A stretch of DNA of 64,000 bases from Nocardioides sp. ChNu-153 (GTDB lineage: Bacteria; Actinomycetota; Actinomycetes; Propionibacteriales; Nocardioidaceae). The stretch covers positions 1 to 64,000 of the forward strand of contig NZ_JADEVT010000003.1 in NCBI RefSeq assembly GCF_030466625.1, written 5' to 3'. The translations under genes were made by a program, and so were the position numbers. Positions 9,000 through 17,604 of this stretch are shown here, one piece after another (the stretch's first letter is position 1; every line of letters begins with the position of its first letter). The notes below the pieces were generated by a model. That model did no database searches and was not told the DNA's origin. It worked only from the letters and a program-made list of their open reading frames with translations.

Positions 9000-10010
9000 T
9001 CAGGCGGGTGCGCCGACGGCCAGCCAGGACGGGTCGTGCAGGTACCGGTCGGCGAGCAGCACCGTCCCGGCGGCGTACGAGGTGCCGAGCTGCTGCGCGG
9101 GTGGGGAGTCCGGATGGGTCCCCAGCCAGGCCGAGAGCATGAGGCGACGCAGGAGCACGAAGGTGGGCACCATGGCGTGGTCCGCCTCGGTCAGCGGCCG
9201 CACCGTCGTGTAGCCCGCGACCCACTCGGCGACGGTCGCCGGCGTCGACTCCTCGTGCTCGAGCCACGAGGTGACCGTGGCCAGGTCGTAGAGGAACCAG
9301 CCGAACCCGCAGTCGTCGAAGTCGATGACGGTGATCCCGCCGGCGTCGTCGATCATCAGGTTCGCGAGCCGCAGGTCGGCGTGCACCAGGCCGAAGCGGT
9401 CGGGTCCCGTGCCGTAGTCCGAGAGCCGCTCGGCCACGTGCTCCGCCGCCTCGGCCAGCAACGGGACCGCCGCGGCGGCCAGCCCGGGCACGTCACGCCA
9501 GGAGCCCCACCGGGCGTCGCGTCCGTCGCCCGTCCCGAGGCACGCCGCCGCGTCCCAGCGGAACCGGCGGAAGCCGTCGGGCAGCCTCCAGGCCTCGACC
9601 TGGCCGTGCATGCGGGCGGTCAGCGCGCCGAGCTCGGCGACGGGCAGCGGCAGGTCGGTCTCCTCGCCGTTCGCCCCGGCCACGTGCTCGAAGAGCGCCA
9701 CGTGGCGCTCGCCCTCGGGCCGCCTGATCGTCGTGAAGCGACGGCCGTCGAGCGTGGGCACGACGGCTGGCGTGCGCACCCCGACCTGGGTGCGCAGCGC
9801 GTCGGTCCACGCCATCTCCGAGGCGATCGACGCGGCGTCCTGGTAGCCGTGGCGGTGCACCCGGGCGACCACCGTCCGCCCGCCCTCGCGCACGCGGTAG
9901 GTGCCGTTCTCCGACAGGCTGAGCAGCCTGACGTCGGCGGCTCGGGTGAAGCCGTACGCCGGCAGCGCGGCGGCGAGCAGGGCGTCGCAGTCGACGGTGG
10001 TCAGCAGCAC
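9000..10010 (-). CDS. APH-type small-molecule kinase (homoserine-kinase-II/hydroxylysine-kinase-like)
   Basis: 336 residues with an aminoglycoside-phosphotransferase/choline-kinase fold. Catalytic loop LVHADLRLANLMI (HxDxxxxN) and metal-binding DFDDCGFGWFLYDLA are intact. GTG at 10010 follows AGGAGG and is chosen over the 22-codon upstream extension. First gene of the operon kinase-SDR-GntR, divergent from a class III PLP enzyme. In animals and some bacteria a kinase of this fold phosphorylates hydroxylysine or ethanolamine, and a class III PLP enzyme then eliminates phosphate. The pairing here suggests the same logic; antibiotic resistance is unlikely. The exact substrate is not decidable from sequence. 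Confidence 0.83.
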   Translation of the reverse strand: MLLTTVDCDALLAAALPAYGFTRAADVRLLSLSENGTYRVREGGRTVVARVHRHGYQDAASIASEMAWTDALRTQVGVRTPAVVPTLDGRRFTTIRRPEGERHVALFEHVAGANGEETDLPLPVAELGALTARMHGQVEAWRLPDGFRRFRWDAAACLGTGDGRDARWGSWRDVPGLAAAAVPLLAEAAEHVAERLSDYGTGPDRFGLVHADLRLANLMIDDAGGITVIDFDDCGFGWFLYDLATVTSWLEHEESTPATVAEWVAGYTTVRPLTEADHAMVPTFVLLRRLMLSAWLGTHPDSPPAQQLGTSYAAGTVLLADRYLHDPSWLAVGAPA

Positions 10011-10092
10011 GGGGGGCCCTCCTGGGTCGGCACAAGCTCGATCCAACCCGCCACGATCGCGAGCAGACCAAATCACACGCAGGATTCACACA

Positions 10093-10103
10093 CTTGTTAC
10101 AAG
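10093..10103. promoter_or_regulatory. Candidate operator between kinase and PLP-enzyme genes
   Basis: Perfect inverted repeat CTTGT-T-ACAAG in the 142-bp divergent region, which is locally AT-richer than its surroundings. Its position suits repression of one or both divergent promoters by the GntR protein encoded at 7405-8169. No confident -10 or -35 elements could be assigned. Confidence 0.45.
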
Positions 10104-10152
10104 CGAACTGACATGCTCGCCCTGCACTGACCAGACCAAAAAGGGGCGACCC

Positions 10153-11490
10153 GTGACCCAGACCTCGAGCATCCTCGACGCCAACGCCTTCACCGGCACG
10201 TCGGTCGACGGCTCCCTCGTGCGACGCCGGGAGCGGGCGCTCGGCCCGGCGTACCGGCTCTTCTACCGCGAGCCCGTCGAGCTGGTCCGCGGCAGCGGCG
10301 TGCACGTCTACGACGCCGAGGGCCGGGAGTACCTCGACGCCTACAACAACGTCGCCTGCGTCGGCCACGCGCACCCGCGCGTGGTGGAGGCGGTCGCGCG
10401 CCAGGTCGGGCGGATCACCACGCACACGCGCTACCTCGACGCGTCGCTGGTCGGGTACGCCGAGCGCCTGCTCGCCACGTTCCCCGCCGCGCTCGACCGG
10501 GTCATGCTCACCTGCACCGGCTCGGAGGCCAACGACCTCGCGCTGCGCCTCGCCTTCGCCGCGACGGGCGGGACGGGGGTGATCGTGACGGAGGAGGCCT
10601 ACCACGGCAACACCGCGCTGGTGACCGGCACGTCGCCGTCGCTGGGGGCCGGGGCGGCGCCGGGCGAGCACGTGTGGACCGTGCCCGCGCCCGACCCGTT
10701 GCGCCGCCCCGGCACCCCGGCCGAGGTGGCCGCCCGGTTCACCGCGGCCGTCGAGACGGCGCTGGAGGAGATGGCCGCCGCCGGCGTGCGTCCCGCAGCG
10801 CTGCTCGTCGACACGATCCTGTCCTCGGACGGCGTGCACGCGCACCCGGGCGGGCCCGGGGGGCTGCTCGCGGGGGCCGTCTCGGCCGTGCGTCGTGCCG
10901 GCGGCGTGCTGGTCGCCGACGAGGTGCAGCCGGGCTTCGCGCGCACCGGCGAGCACGTGTGGGGCTTCGAGCGGCACGGCCTCGTCCCGGAGATCGCGAC
11001 GCTCGGCAAGCCGATGGGCGGCGGTCTCCCGATCGCGGCCGTCGTCGCCCAGGAGGCCGTGCTGGCGCCGTTCGCCGGCACGACGCCGTACTTCAACACC
11101 TTCGGCGGGACGCACGTGAGCATCGCCGCCGCGACCGCGGTGCTCGACGTGATCGAGGCCGAGGGGCTGCAGCGACGGGCCGCCGACGTCGGCGCCGGGC
11201 TCGCCGAGGCCCTGCGCGACGTGGCCGCGCGCCACCCGGTCGTCGCGGACGTCCGCGGCGCCGGGCTCTACCTGGGCGTCGAGCTCGTCGCCGAGCCCGG
11301 CAGCACGGAGCCCGGGGGGGCGCTCGCCGCCGACGTGGTGAACGGGATGCGCGCCCGGGGGGTGCTCACCTCGGTGTGCGGCAGGTTCGGCAACACGCTC
11401 AAGGTGCGCCCGCCGCTGGTGTTCGGGCTGCGGGACGTCGAGCGCTACTGCACCGAGCTCGACGGGGTGCTGACCGACCTGGGGTGGTGA
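10153..11490 (+). CDS. Class III PLP enzyme, probable amino-phosphate phospholyase or aminotransferase
   Basis: 445 residues, fold type I class III. PLP features: LTCTGSEANDLALRLAFA, the VADEVQPGFARTG metal/PLP Asp region, and lysine in ATLGKPMGGGLPIA as Schiff-base Lys. The N-terminal block YLDAYNNVACVGHAHPRVV followed by TTHTRYLD closely resembles the AGXT2L1/AGXT2L2 (ethanolamine-phosphate and 5-phosphohydroxylysine phospholyase) group. These eliminate phosphate and ammonia and do not transaminate. The GTG start at 10153 follows AAAAAGGGG. The adjacent divergent kinase of matching type supports that assignment; an ordinary omega-aminotransferase remains possible. Confidence 0.8.
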   Translation: MTQTSSILDANAFTGTSVDGSLVRRRERALGPAYRLFYREPVELVRGSGVHVYDAEGREYLDAYNNVACVGHAHPRVVEAVARQVGRITTHTRYLDASLVGYAERLLATFPAALDRVMLTCTGSEANDLALRLAFAATGGTGVIVTEEAYHGNTALVTGTSPSLGAGAAPGEHVWTVPAPDPLRRPGTPAEVAARFTAAVETALEEMAAAGVRPAALLVDTILSSDGVHAHPGGPGGLLAGAVSAVRRAGGVLVADEVQPGFARTGEHVWGFERHGLVPEIATLGKPMGGGLPIAAVVAQEAVLAPFAGTTPYFNTFGGTHVSIAAATAVLDVIEAEGLQRRAADVGAGLAEALRDVAARHPVVADVRGAGLYLGVELVAEPGSTEPGGALAADVVNGMRARGVLTSVCGRFGNTLKVRPPLVFGLRDVERYCTELDGVLTDLGW

Positions 11491-11615
11491 GGCTCCACGT
11501 CGGCCACCGCGGGCCGGCGCCCCCCGGGTACCGCCTCCGGCACGGCCGCTGACCTGCGGCATCATTGCCCCCGGACGCCGGGCGAGGGACCGTCGCCGCG
11601 ACGAGGGGAGGGCCG

Positions 11616-13406
11616 GTGGACACCACGCCCCGGCTCACCGATCCCGCCCGCCTGCGATCCGTCCGCGAGACCGGTGTCGGCCCCCGCCTGGACGCCGACC
11701 TCGAGCGCTTCGCCCGCCTCGCCTCCGCCGCCCTCGGTACCCCGGTCGCCCTCGTCTCGATCCTGGAGGCCGACCGCCAGGTCTTCCCCGGCCAGGTCGG
11801 CCTGCCCGAGCCGTGGGCGTCGGCCCGCCAGACGCCCCTGAGCCACTCCGTGTGCCAGCACGTGACCGCGAGCGCCGCCCCCCTCGTCGTCGCCGACACC
11901 CGCATCCTCGAGCTCACCCGCACCAACCTCGCCGTCCCCGACCTCGACGTGGTCGCCTACGCCGGCATGCCCCTGACCGACGCCGACGGCGAGGTGTTCG
12001 GCGCGCTCTGCGCCATCGACCACGAGCCCCGCACCTGGAGCCCCGAGGAGCTGCAGGTGCTCACCGACCTCGCCGAGGCCTGCAGCGCCGAGCTGCGGCT
12101 GCGCATCGCGCTGCGCCGCGTCGCCGCCGCCCACCACGAGCTCGAGGAGGGCCGCCGTCGCTCCGAGCTCATGCTGCGGGCCGCCGTGGTGCTCGGCGAC
12201 GCGACCGGGCTCTCCGACCTGCGCCAGCGGCTGCGCGACCTCGTCACCGAGCCGCTGCAGCCGTCGTACGTCGGGCTCTCGCTCGTCCGCGACGACGGCC
12301 GGGTCCTGCGCGTCCCCGACCCGGGCCAGAGCGACGGCCTCGAGCTGCGCCACGCCACCTACAGCCTCGACGAGGCCTGGCCGACCAGCCGGTGCATCGG
12401 CGAGCAGCGCACGATCGTGGTGGCCGACACCGCCCAGCTCGCCACCGACGGCTACACCCCCCGCGTGCTCGAGGAGTGGCGCGCGCTCGGCCTCCAGGCG
12501 GCGACGTGCCTGCCCCTCGTCGGCAGCCAGCGCGTCCTCGGCGCCCTCACCCTCGGGTGGGACGCGCCGCATGCCGCCGCGCTCACCGAGGAGGCGGCGC
12601 TCCGCTCCGTCGCGGCCTTCGCCGCCACCGCGGTCGAGCGGGTCGGCGCCATCGAGCAGCGGATCACCGCGGCGACCCAGCTGCAGCGCTCGATGCTGAG
12701 CGTGCCCCCCGCGGTCGACGGCCTCGAGATCGCGACCCTCTACCGGCCGGCGGCGACCGCCGACCTCGTGGGCGGCGACTGGTACGACGTGCACCGGCTG
12801 CCGGCGCCCGCCGACGGGTCGGGCCCCTCCCCCGTCGTGCTGACCGTCGGCGACATCACCGGTCACGACATGCGCGCAGCCGCCGTGATGGGCCAGGTCC
12901 GCAGCATGCTGCGCCAGGCCGGCAGCGACCGTCCCGAGGACGGGCCGGCCCACGCGGTGCTCGCCGTCGAGGCGGCCGCGCGCACGCTCGGCCTCGACGC
13001 CACCGGGACGCTCGTGCACGGCCACCTCGTGCCCGACGCCGACGGGTGGACCCTCACCTGGGCCAACGCCGGCCACCCCTCGCCGCTCGTCCTCGCGGCC
13101 GACGGCAGCCGGACGGTGCTGCGCCAGGGCGACGTCATCCTCCACCCCGACCTCCGCGTCGAGGAGCGTCACGACCACCGGGTGCACCTGGCCCGGGGCT
13201 CCGTCCTGCTCGTGCACACCGACGGCCTGCTCGACGAGCGCCGCCCCGACCTCGACGAGATGCTCGACGAGGTGCTCACGGTGCTGGCGCGACTGGTCCA
13301 CGACGAGGGACTCCCGCTCGACCGGGCCGTCGAGCAGCTCGCCGACGAGCTCCTCGGGCGCCGCTCCGACGACGACGTCGCGATCCTCGCCGTCCGCCTC
13401 GCCTGA
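11616..13406 (+). CDS. GAF-GAF-SpoIIE (PP2C) serine phosphatase
   Basis: 596 residues. A first GAF domain (about residues 25-160, with SHSVCQHVTASAAPLVVADT), a second GAF (about 185-340) and a C-terminal SpoIIE/RsbU-type PP2C domain beginning near ITAATQLQRSMLSVPP. The phosphatase metal residues are visible as VGGDWYD, VGDITGHD and DGLLDERR. No membrane segment, so it is a cytosolic sensor phosphatase, presumably acting on an anti-sigma-factor antagonist in a partner-switching pathway. No cognate antagonist or anti-sigma kinase is adjacent. GTG 11616 is preceded by GGGGAGGG and is preferred to the 17-codon extension. GAF ligands (nucleotide, redox or light cofactor) are not predictable here. 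Confidence 0.87.
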   Translation: MDTTPRLTDPARLRSVRETGVGPRLDADLERFARLASAALGTPVALVSILEADRQVFPGQVGLPEPWASARQTPLSHSVCQHVTASAAPLVVADTRILELTRTNLAVPDLDVVAYAGMPLTDADGEVFGALCAIDHEPRTWSPEELQVLTDLAEACSAELRLRIALRRVAAAHHELEEGRRRSELMLRAAVVLGDATGLSDLRQRLRDLVTEPLQPSYVGLSLVRDDGRVLRVPDPGQSDGLELRHATYSLDEAWPTSRCIGEQRTIVVADTAQLATDGYTPRVLEEWRALGLQAATCLPLVGSQRVLGALTLGWDAPHAAALTEEAALRSVAAFAATAVERVGAIEQRITAATQLQRSMLSVPPAVDGLEIATLYRPAATADLVGGDWYDVHRLPAPADGSGPSPVVLTVGDITGHDMRAAAVMGQVRSMLRQAGSDRPEDGPAHAVLAVEAAARTLGLDATGTLVHGHLVPDADGWTLTWANAGHPSPLVLAADGSRTVLRQGDVILHPDLRVEERHDHRVHLARGSVLLVHTDGLLDERRPDLDEMLDEVLTVLARLVHDEGLPLDRAVEQLADELLGRRSDDDVAILAVRLA

Positions 13407-13458
13407 CCGCACCACCTCCCCGCTCCCGCCCCTCCCCGCCGCCGGCGCGCGGTGGCAT

Positions 13459-13473
13459 AGTGGTCAGTCCACT
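13459..13473. promoter_or_regulatory. Candidate GntR-type operator upstream of CoA-transferase gene
   Basis: Inverted repeat AGTGG-TCAGT-CCACT, containing TGGTCAGTCCA, which resembles FadR-subfamily GntR sites (TGGTnnnACCA-like). It lies 12 bp before the GTG start of the CoA-transferase. A GntR gene of that subfamily is directly downstream, so autologous control is plausible. Confidence 0.45.
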
Positions 13474-13484
13474 GTGAGGACACC

Positions 13485-14723
13485 GTGACCGACGCACCCG
13501 CCCCGGCCCCCGACCCCACGAGCCCGGGCGGCGGCCCGGGCAACCCCACTGGGGGTCCGCTGCGCGACGTCCTCGTCGTCGACCTGTCCCGCGCGCTGGC
13601 CGGTCCGCACGCGACGATGATGCTGGGGGACCTCGGCGCCCGCGTCGTCAAGGTCGAGGCGCCGGGCCACGGCGACGACACCCGCGGGTGGGGTCCGCCG
13701 TTCGTGGGCGACGAGGGCGAGCGGCAGTCGACGTACTTCCTGTCCGCCAACCGCAACAAGGAGTCCGTGGCCCTCGACCTCAAGGACCCGGACGACAAGG
13801 ACGTGCTGCTGCGCCTCGTCGACCGCGCCGACGTGCTGGTGGAGAACTTCCGCACCGGCGTGCTCGAGCGCCTCGGCCTCGGCATCGAGGCCCTGATGGA
13901 GCGCAACCCGCGCCTCGTCGTCCTCTCCATCACCGGCTTCGGCCACGACGGCCCCGAGGGCGGGCGCGCGGGCTACGACCAGATCGCCCAGGGCGAGGCC
14001 GGGCTCATGTCGCTGACCGGCTCCGGGCCCGACGACCCGCAGCGCGTCGGCGTGCCGATCGCCGACCTGCTGTCGGGGATGTACGGCGCGTACGGCGTGC
14101 TCGCCGCCCTGCACGAGCGCACCCTCACCGGGGTCGGCCGCGTCGTGCGCACCTCGCTGCTCGCCGCCACCGTCGGCGTCCACGCCTTCCAGGGCACCCG
14201 GTGGACCGTCGCCGGCGAGGTGGGGCGGGCGCAGGGCAACCACCACCCGTCGATCGCGCCGTACGGCCTCTTCCGCTGCCGCGACGGGGCGGTGCAGATC
14301 GCGCTGGGCAGCGAGGGGCTGTGGCGGAAGTTCTGCGCCGGGTTCGACCTCGACCCGGAGGCCGAGGGCCTCGCCACGAACTCCGAGCGGGTCGGTGCGC
14401 GCGAGCGCGTGATCGCGGTCGTCGAGGAGGTCTTCGCGACCTGGGACGCCGCGCCCCTGCTGGCCCGGCTGGCCGAGATCGGGGTGCCGGCGGGCAAGGT
14501 CCGCACGCTCGACGAGGTCTACGGGTGGGACCAGACGCGCAGCCAGGGCCTGCTCGTGGACGTCGAGCACCCCACGCTGGGCCGCCTGTCCCTCCCCGGA
14601 CCGCCGCTGCGGTTCTTCGACGCCGCGGGGGCCGAGGTCACCCGCACCGACCACCAGGCGCCGCCGCTGCTCGACGCCGACGCCGAGCGCGTGCGCGCCT
14701 GGCTGGACGCGCCGCCCGCCTGA
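13485..14723 (+). CDS. Family III (CaiB/BaiF) acyl-CoA transferase
   Basis: 412 residues, the normal length. It moves CoA between acids through an aspartyl-CoA anhydride. Visible signatures: VVDLSRALAGPHATMMLGDLGARVVKVE at the N terminus (residues about 30-57), DVLVENFRTGVLERLGLG, the catalytic Asp in RAGYDQIAQGEAGLMSLTG, and GVPAGKVRTLDEV near the C terminus. GTG start at 13485. It is followed by a convergent GntR regulator and, beyond it, a MatC-like carrier, so the likely substrate is a dicarboxylate such as malonate activated by transfer from another CoA ester. Another short or branched acid cannot be excluded. Confidence 0.87.
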   Translation: MTDAPAPAPDPTSPGGGPGNPTGGPLRDVLVVDLSRALAGPHATMMLGDLGARVVKVEAPGHGDDTRGWGPPFVGDEGERQSTYFLSANRNKESVALDLKDPDDKDVLLRLVDRADVLVENFRTGVLERLGLGIEALMERNPRLVVLSITGFGHDGPEGGRAGYDQIAQGEAGLMSLTGSGPDDPQRVGVPIADLLSGMYGAYGVLAALHERTLTGVGRVVRTSLLAATVGVHAFQGTRWTVAGEVGRAQGNHHPSIAPYGLFRCRDGAVQIALGSEGLWRKFCAGFDLDPEAEGLATNSERVGARERVIAVVEEVFATWDAAPLLARLAEIGVPAGKVRTLDEVYGWDQTRSQGLLVDVEHPTLGRLSLPGPPLRFFDAAGAEVTRTDHQAPPLLDADAERVRAWLDAPPA

Positions 14724-14741
14724 GCCGGGCCACCGGGGGGC

Positions 14742-15365
14742 TCAGCTCCCGAGCAACCCCTGGCACGCGGTCGCGGCGCGCACCGCGTCACCGTCGACGA
14801 TCGCGTCGGCCACCGCGTCGAGGCGCCGGTGGATCCCGTCGTCGCCCGCGGGCGCGGGGGCGTGCTCGGCGAGCACGTCGTCGAGCTCGGCGAGGAGCGG
14901 GGCGGCCGAGAGGCGTCGTACGCAGCGCCAGGTGTGGTCGAACGTGCGGCGGCGCCCGTCGGGGGCGAGCATCGCGACGCGCAGCGAGCTGTCCGGGTTG
15001 GTCGCGGCCGCGCGGGCCAGGCCGGCGAGCACGGCCTCACGGGCCACGAGCACCTCCGAGCGCGGGCGGGCGGCGACCCGGCGGTCCCAGCCGTCGCCGT
15101 CGCCCGGACCGAGGTCGGGCTCGCGCACGAGCGCCCCGACGCCGTGGCGCACCTCGATGCGACCGCGGGTCTCCAGTGCCGCGAGGGCCCGGGAGAGCGT
15201 GGCCCGGCTGACGCCCAGCTCGGCGGCGAGCTGCCGCTCGGGGGGCAGGCGGTCGCCGCCGACGAGGCCCTGGGCCTCGATGAAGTCGGAGATGTGGGCG
15301 GCCAGGCTCTCGTAGAGGCGCTCGCGGCGCAGGGGCGGCAGCCGCCGCGGGGCATCACCGGACAT
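14742..15365 (-). CDS. GntR-family regulator (FadR/MatR-like) of the dicarboxylate unit
   Basis: 207 residues. Winged helix at the N terminus (LPPERQLAAELGVSRATLSRALAALETRG, then IEVRHGVGALVREPD) and an all-helical effector domain (VLVAREAVLAGLARAA; RRLDAVADAIVDGD) that is short for an FCD domain. ATG 15365 begins MSGDAPRRL; the 98-codon extension is a shadow of the divergent transporter gene. It is divergent from the MatC-like carrier and convergent with the CoA-transferase. In Rhizobium a GntR protein, MatR, controls malonate genes including matC, which is the basis for the name used here. Confidence 0.85.
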   Translation of the reverse strand: MSGDAPRRLPPLRRERLYESLAAHISDFIEAQGLVGGDRLPPERQLAAELGVSRATLSRALAALETRGRIEVRHGVGALVREPDLGPGDGDGWDRRVAARPRSEVLVAREAVLAGLARAAATNPDSSLRVAMLAPDGRRRTFDHTWRCVRRLSAAPLLAELDDVLAEHAPAPAGDDGIHRRLDAVADAIVDGDAVRAATACQGLLGS

Positions 15366-15401
15366 GGCGTCATCGTAGGGACCGGTTGGTCCAGTTGCCA
15401 G

Positions 15402-15414
15402 GTGGCCTAGCCAC
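15402..15414. promoter_or_regulatory. Palindrome in the regulator-carrier divergent region
   Basis: Perfect 13-bp inverted repeat GTGGC-CTA-GCCAC between the GntR gene and the MatC-like gene, with a second GntR-like half-site (TTGGTCCAGTTGCCA) just upstream at about 15386-15400. It is a probable binding region for the divergently encoded regulator. Confidence 0.45.
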
Positions 15415-15468
15415 TGACATGATCGCTCGGTCCGCATGACCTGCGTCACAATCCGATGGGAAGTTCTC

Positions 15469-16824
15469 GTGTCCACCGAACTCGTGTCCCTGGCGGTCCT
15501 CGTGGTCGTCTTCCTGGTCGCGACGCTCCGCGGCATCAACATGGGTGCGCTCGCGCTCGTGGCCGCGTTCGTGGTCGGCCTCAGCGTCTTCGACCTGGAC
15601 GCCGACGGCGTGCTCGTCGGGTTCCCGAGCGCCCTGTTCGTCATCCTCGTGGGCGTCACCTACCTGTTCGCCCTGGCCAAGAACAACGGCACGGTCGACT
15701 GGATCGTGCACGCCGCGGTCCGCGCGGTGGGTGGACGGGTGGCCCTCGTCCCCTGGGCCATGTTCCTGGTCTGCGCGGCCGTCACGTCCATCGGCGCCGT
15801 CAGCCCGGCGGCGGTCGCGATCGTCGCGCCGGTCGCCATGGGCTTCGCCCTGCGCTACCAGATCAACCCGATGATGATGGGCATGATGGTCGTGCAGGGC
15901 GCGACCGCCGGCAGCTTCTCCCCCATCGGCATCTTCGGCAGCATCACGAACGGCGTCGTCGACCAGAACGACCTCCCGGGCAACCAGCTGGTCCTCTTCC
16001 TCACGACCTTCACGGCCGCGGCCCTCATCGCCGCCATCACCTACGTGGCCTTCGGCGGCCGCGCGCTGATCGCCCGCGGCAAGGAGACCGAGACCGTGGC
16101 CGCGATGGCCGTCGAGGCCGAGGCCGCCAGCCACGCGGCGACCCGCCCCGGCGGTCCGGGTACGCCGCACTCGGCCGTCGAGGCCGCCCGCGCCCGCGCG
16201 TCCCACGGCGACGCGGGCGCCCCGCACGCCCTCGACGCGCAGCGCATCGTCACGCTGGTCGGCCTCGTCGCGCTCATGATCGGTGCGCTGGGCTTCGACC
16301 TCGACGTCGGCTTCACCGCGCTCACCATCGCCGTGGTCCTCACCCTCGTCTTCCCCGAGTCCGCGAAGGGCGCGGTCGAGAAGATCAGCTGGGGCACGGT
16401 GCTGCTCATCGGCGGCATCGTCACCTACGTCAACCTGCTGCAGTCCGAGGGCGTCGTCGACTGGGTCGGCGAGAAGGTCGCCGAGGTCGGCGCCCCGCTC
16501 GTCGCCGCGCTGCTCCTCTGCTTCATCGCCGCGGTGGTCTCCGCCTTCGCCTCCACGACCGGCATCATCGGCGCCCTCATCCCGCTCGCCGTGCCGTTCC
16601 TGCTCACTGACCAGGTGAGCGCCGTCGGCCTCATCGCCGCGCTGGCCATCTCGAGCTCGGTCGTCGACTGCAGCCCGTTCTCCACGAACGGCGCCCTCGT
16701 GGTGGCCAACGCCGACGACGAGGACCGCGAGCTGGTCTTCAAGCGCCTCATGCAGTGGGGCATGTCGATCGTCGTCGTCGCCCCGCTCGTGGCGTGGGCG
16801 CTGCTGGTGGTGCCGACCGCCTGA
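15469..16824 (+). CDS. MatC-like dicarboxylate (malonate) carrier
   Basis: 451 residues with about 11-12 hydrophobic helices and a charged, Ala-rich cytoplasmic loop in the middle (about residues 205-255). The N-terminal half follows the MatC N-terminal family closely: RGINMGALALVAAFVVGL, FPSALFVILVGVTYLFALAKNNGTVDWIV and GRVALVPWAMFLVCAAVTSIGAVSPAAVAI. The GTG start at 15469 reproduces the family's short hydrophobic N terminus and is preferred to one 11 codons upstream. Rhizobial MatC imports malonate. The neighbouring MatR-like regulator and CoA-transferase fit that role, but no malonyl-CoA synthetase or decarboxylase is present in the window. Confidence 0.85.
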   Translation: MSTELVSLAVLVVVFLVATLRGINMGALALVAAFVVGLSVFDLDADGVLVGFPSALFVILVGVTYLFALAKNNGTVDWIVHAAVRAVGGRVALVPWAMFLVCAAVTSIGAVSPAAVAIVAPVAMGFALRYQINPMMMGMMVVQGATAGSFSPIGIFGSITNGVVDQNDLPGNQLVLFLTTFTAAALIAAITYVAFGGRALIARGKETETVAAMAVEAEAASHAATRPGGPGTPHSAVEAARARASHGDAGAPHALDAQRIVTLVGLVALMIGALGFDLDVGFTALTIAVVLTLVFPESAKGAVEKISWGTVLLIGGIVTYVNLLQSEGVVDWVGEKVAEVGAPLVAALLLCFIAAVVSAFASTTGIIGALIPLAVPFLLTDQVSAVGLIAALAISSSVVDCSPFSTNGALVVANADDEDRELVFKRLMQWGMSIVVVAPLVAWALLVVPTA

Positions 16825-16844
16825 GGGCCCACCGGCCGCGAGGA

Positions 16845-17528
16845 TCAGCCCCGCGCGACCCGCTCCACCGCCTCGGCCAGGGCCGCGGCGTCGGTCACCT
16901 CGACCGGCGGCCGCGGCCCTGCCGCGTCCACGACGTGACCGGGGCGCACGAGCCGCACGGTCGCCAGCCCCGCCTCGAGCGCGCCGCGCACGTCCCGCCC
17001 CGAGGCCGCGACGTGGACCAGCCGCTCGGGGGCCAGGGCGGCCGCGGCGGCGGCGTACAGCTCGAGACTCGGCTTGTAGGCGCCCAGCCGCTGCGAGGTG
17101 AGCACGAGGTCCGGGTCGACCAGGGCGTGCGCCCGGGTCCGTCGGGCCAGCGCGTCGTCGACGTTCGAGAGGATGCCGACCCGGTGCGCCCGCGCGAGAG
17201 CCGCGACGCCCGCGGCCACGTCGGGCCACAGCGGCCAGTCGGCGACCGACCCCTCCAGCAGGGCGAGGTCGGCGTCGACGTCCGCACCGTCACCCGGGCC
17301 GTGGCCGAGATCGGCCCAGGCCCGCGCCAGCGCCTCCCGCGACAGGTCGTGGAAGGTGGTCGGCGCCTGCGCGGTGCGCTGCAGCGCCTTGTTGTGGCCG
17401 TCCCACGCGTCGTACAGCTGCTCGCCGGTCTCGGGCCAGCCCCGCTCGCGGGCGAGGCCGGCCAGCACGGGGGACCCGCCGCGGCGGCTGTCGGTGAGGG
17501 CGCTGAAGAGGTCGAGGGTGACGATCAC
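16845..17528 (-). CDS. HAD-superfamily hydrolase, haloacid-dehalogenase-like
   Basis: 227 residues. Motif I is DLFSALTD close to the N terminus (nucleophile Asp of VTLDLF), motif II Ser in GILSNVDD, motif III Lys in GAYKPSLELY, and a motif IV region VHVAASGRDVRGALEAGLAT that resembles type II haloacid dehalogenases more than phosphatases (no DD pair). GTG 17528 places motif I at residue 5, as in the family. It is divergent from an MFS carrier; a palindrome at 17564 lies between them. The substrate is unknown. Confidence 0.83.
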   Translation of the reverse strand: MIVTLDLFSALTDSRRGGSPVLAGLARERGWPETGEQLYDAWDGHNKALQRTAQAPTTFHDLSREALARAWADLGHGPGDGADVDADLALLEGSVADWPLWPDVAAGVAALARAHRVGILSNVDDALARRTRAHALVDPDLVLTSQRLGAYKPSLELYAAAAAALAPERLVHVAASGRDVRGALEAGLATVRLVRPGHVVDAAGPRPPVEVTDAAALAEAVERVARG

Positions 17529-17563
17529 CCTGCCGACCGTAGCCCGTCCCGCATGTCGAGACC

Positions 17564-17576
17564 CATGTTTCACATG
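17564..17576. promoter_or_regulatory. Candidate operator between HAD and MFS genes
   Basis: Perfect inverted repeat CATGT-TTC-ACATG in the 76-bp divergent spacer; further CATG tetramers lie at 17552 and just after the repeat. No regulator gene is adjacent, so the binding protein is unknown. Confidence 0.4.
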
Positions 17577-17604
17577 ATGGACGTCGCGGCGTTGACTGCC
17601 CCTC

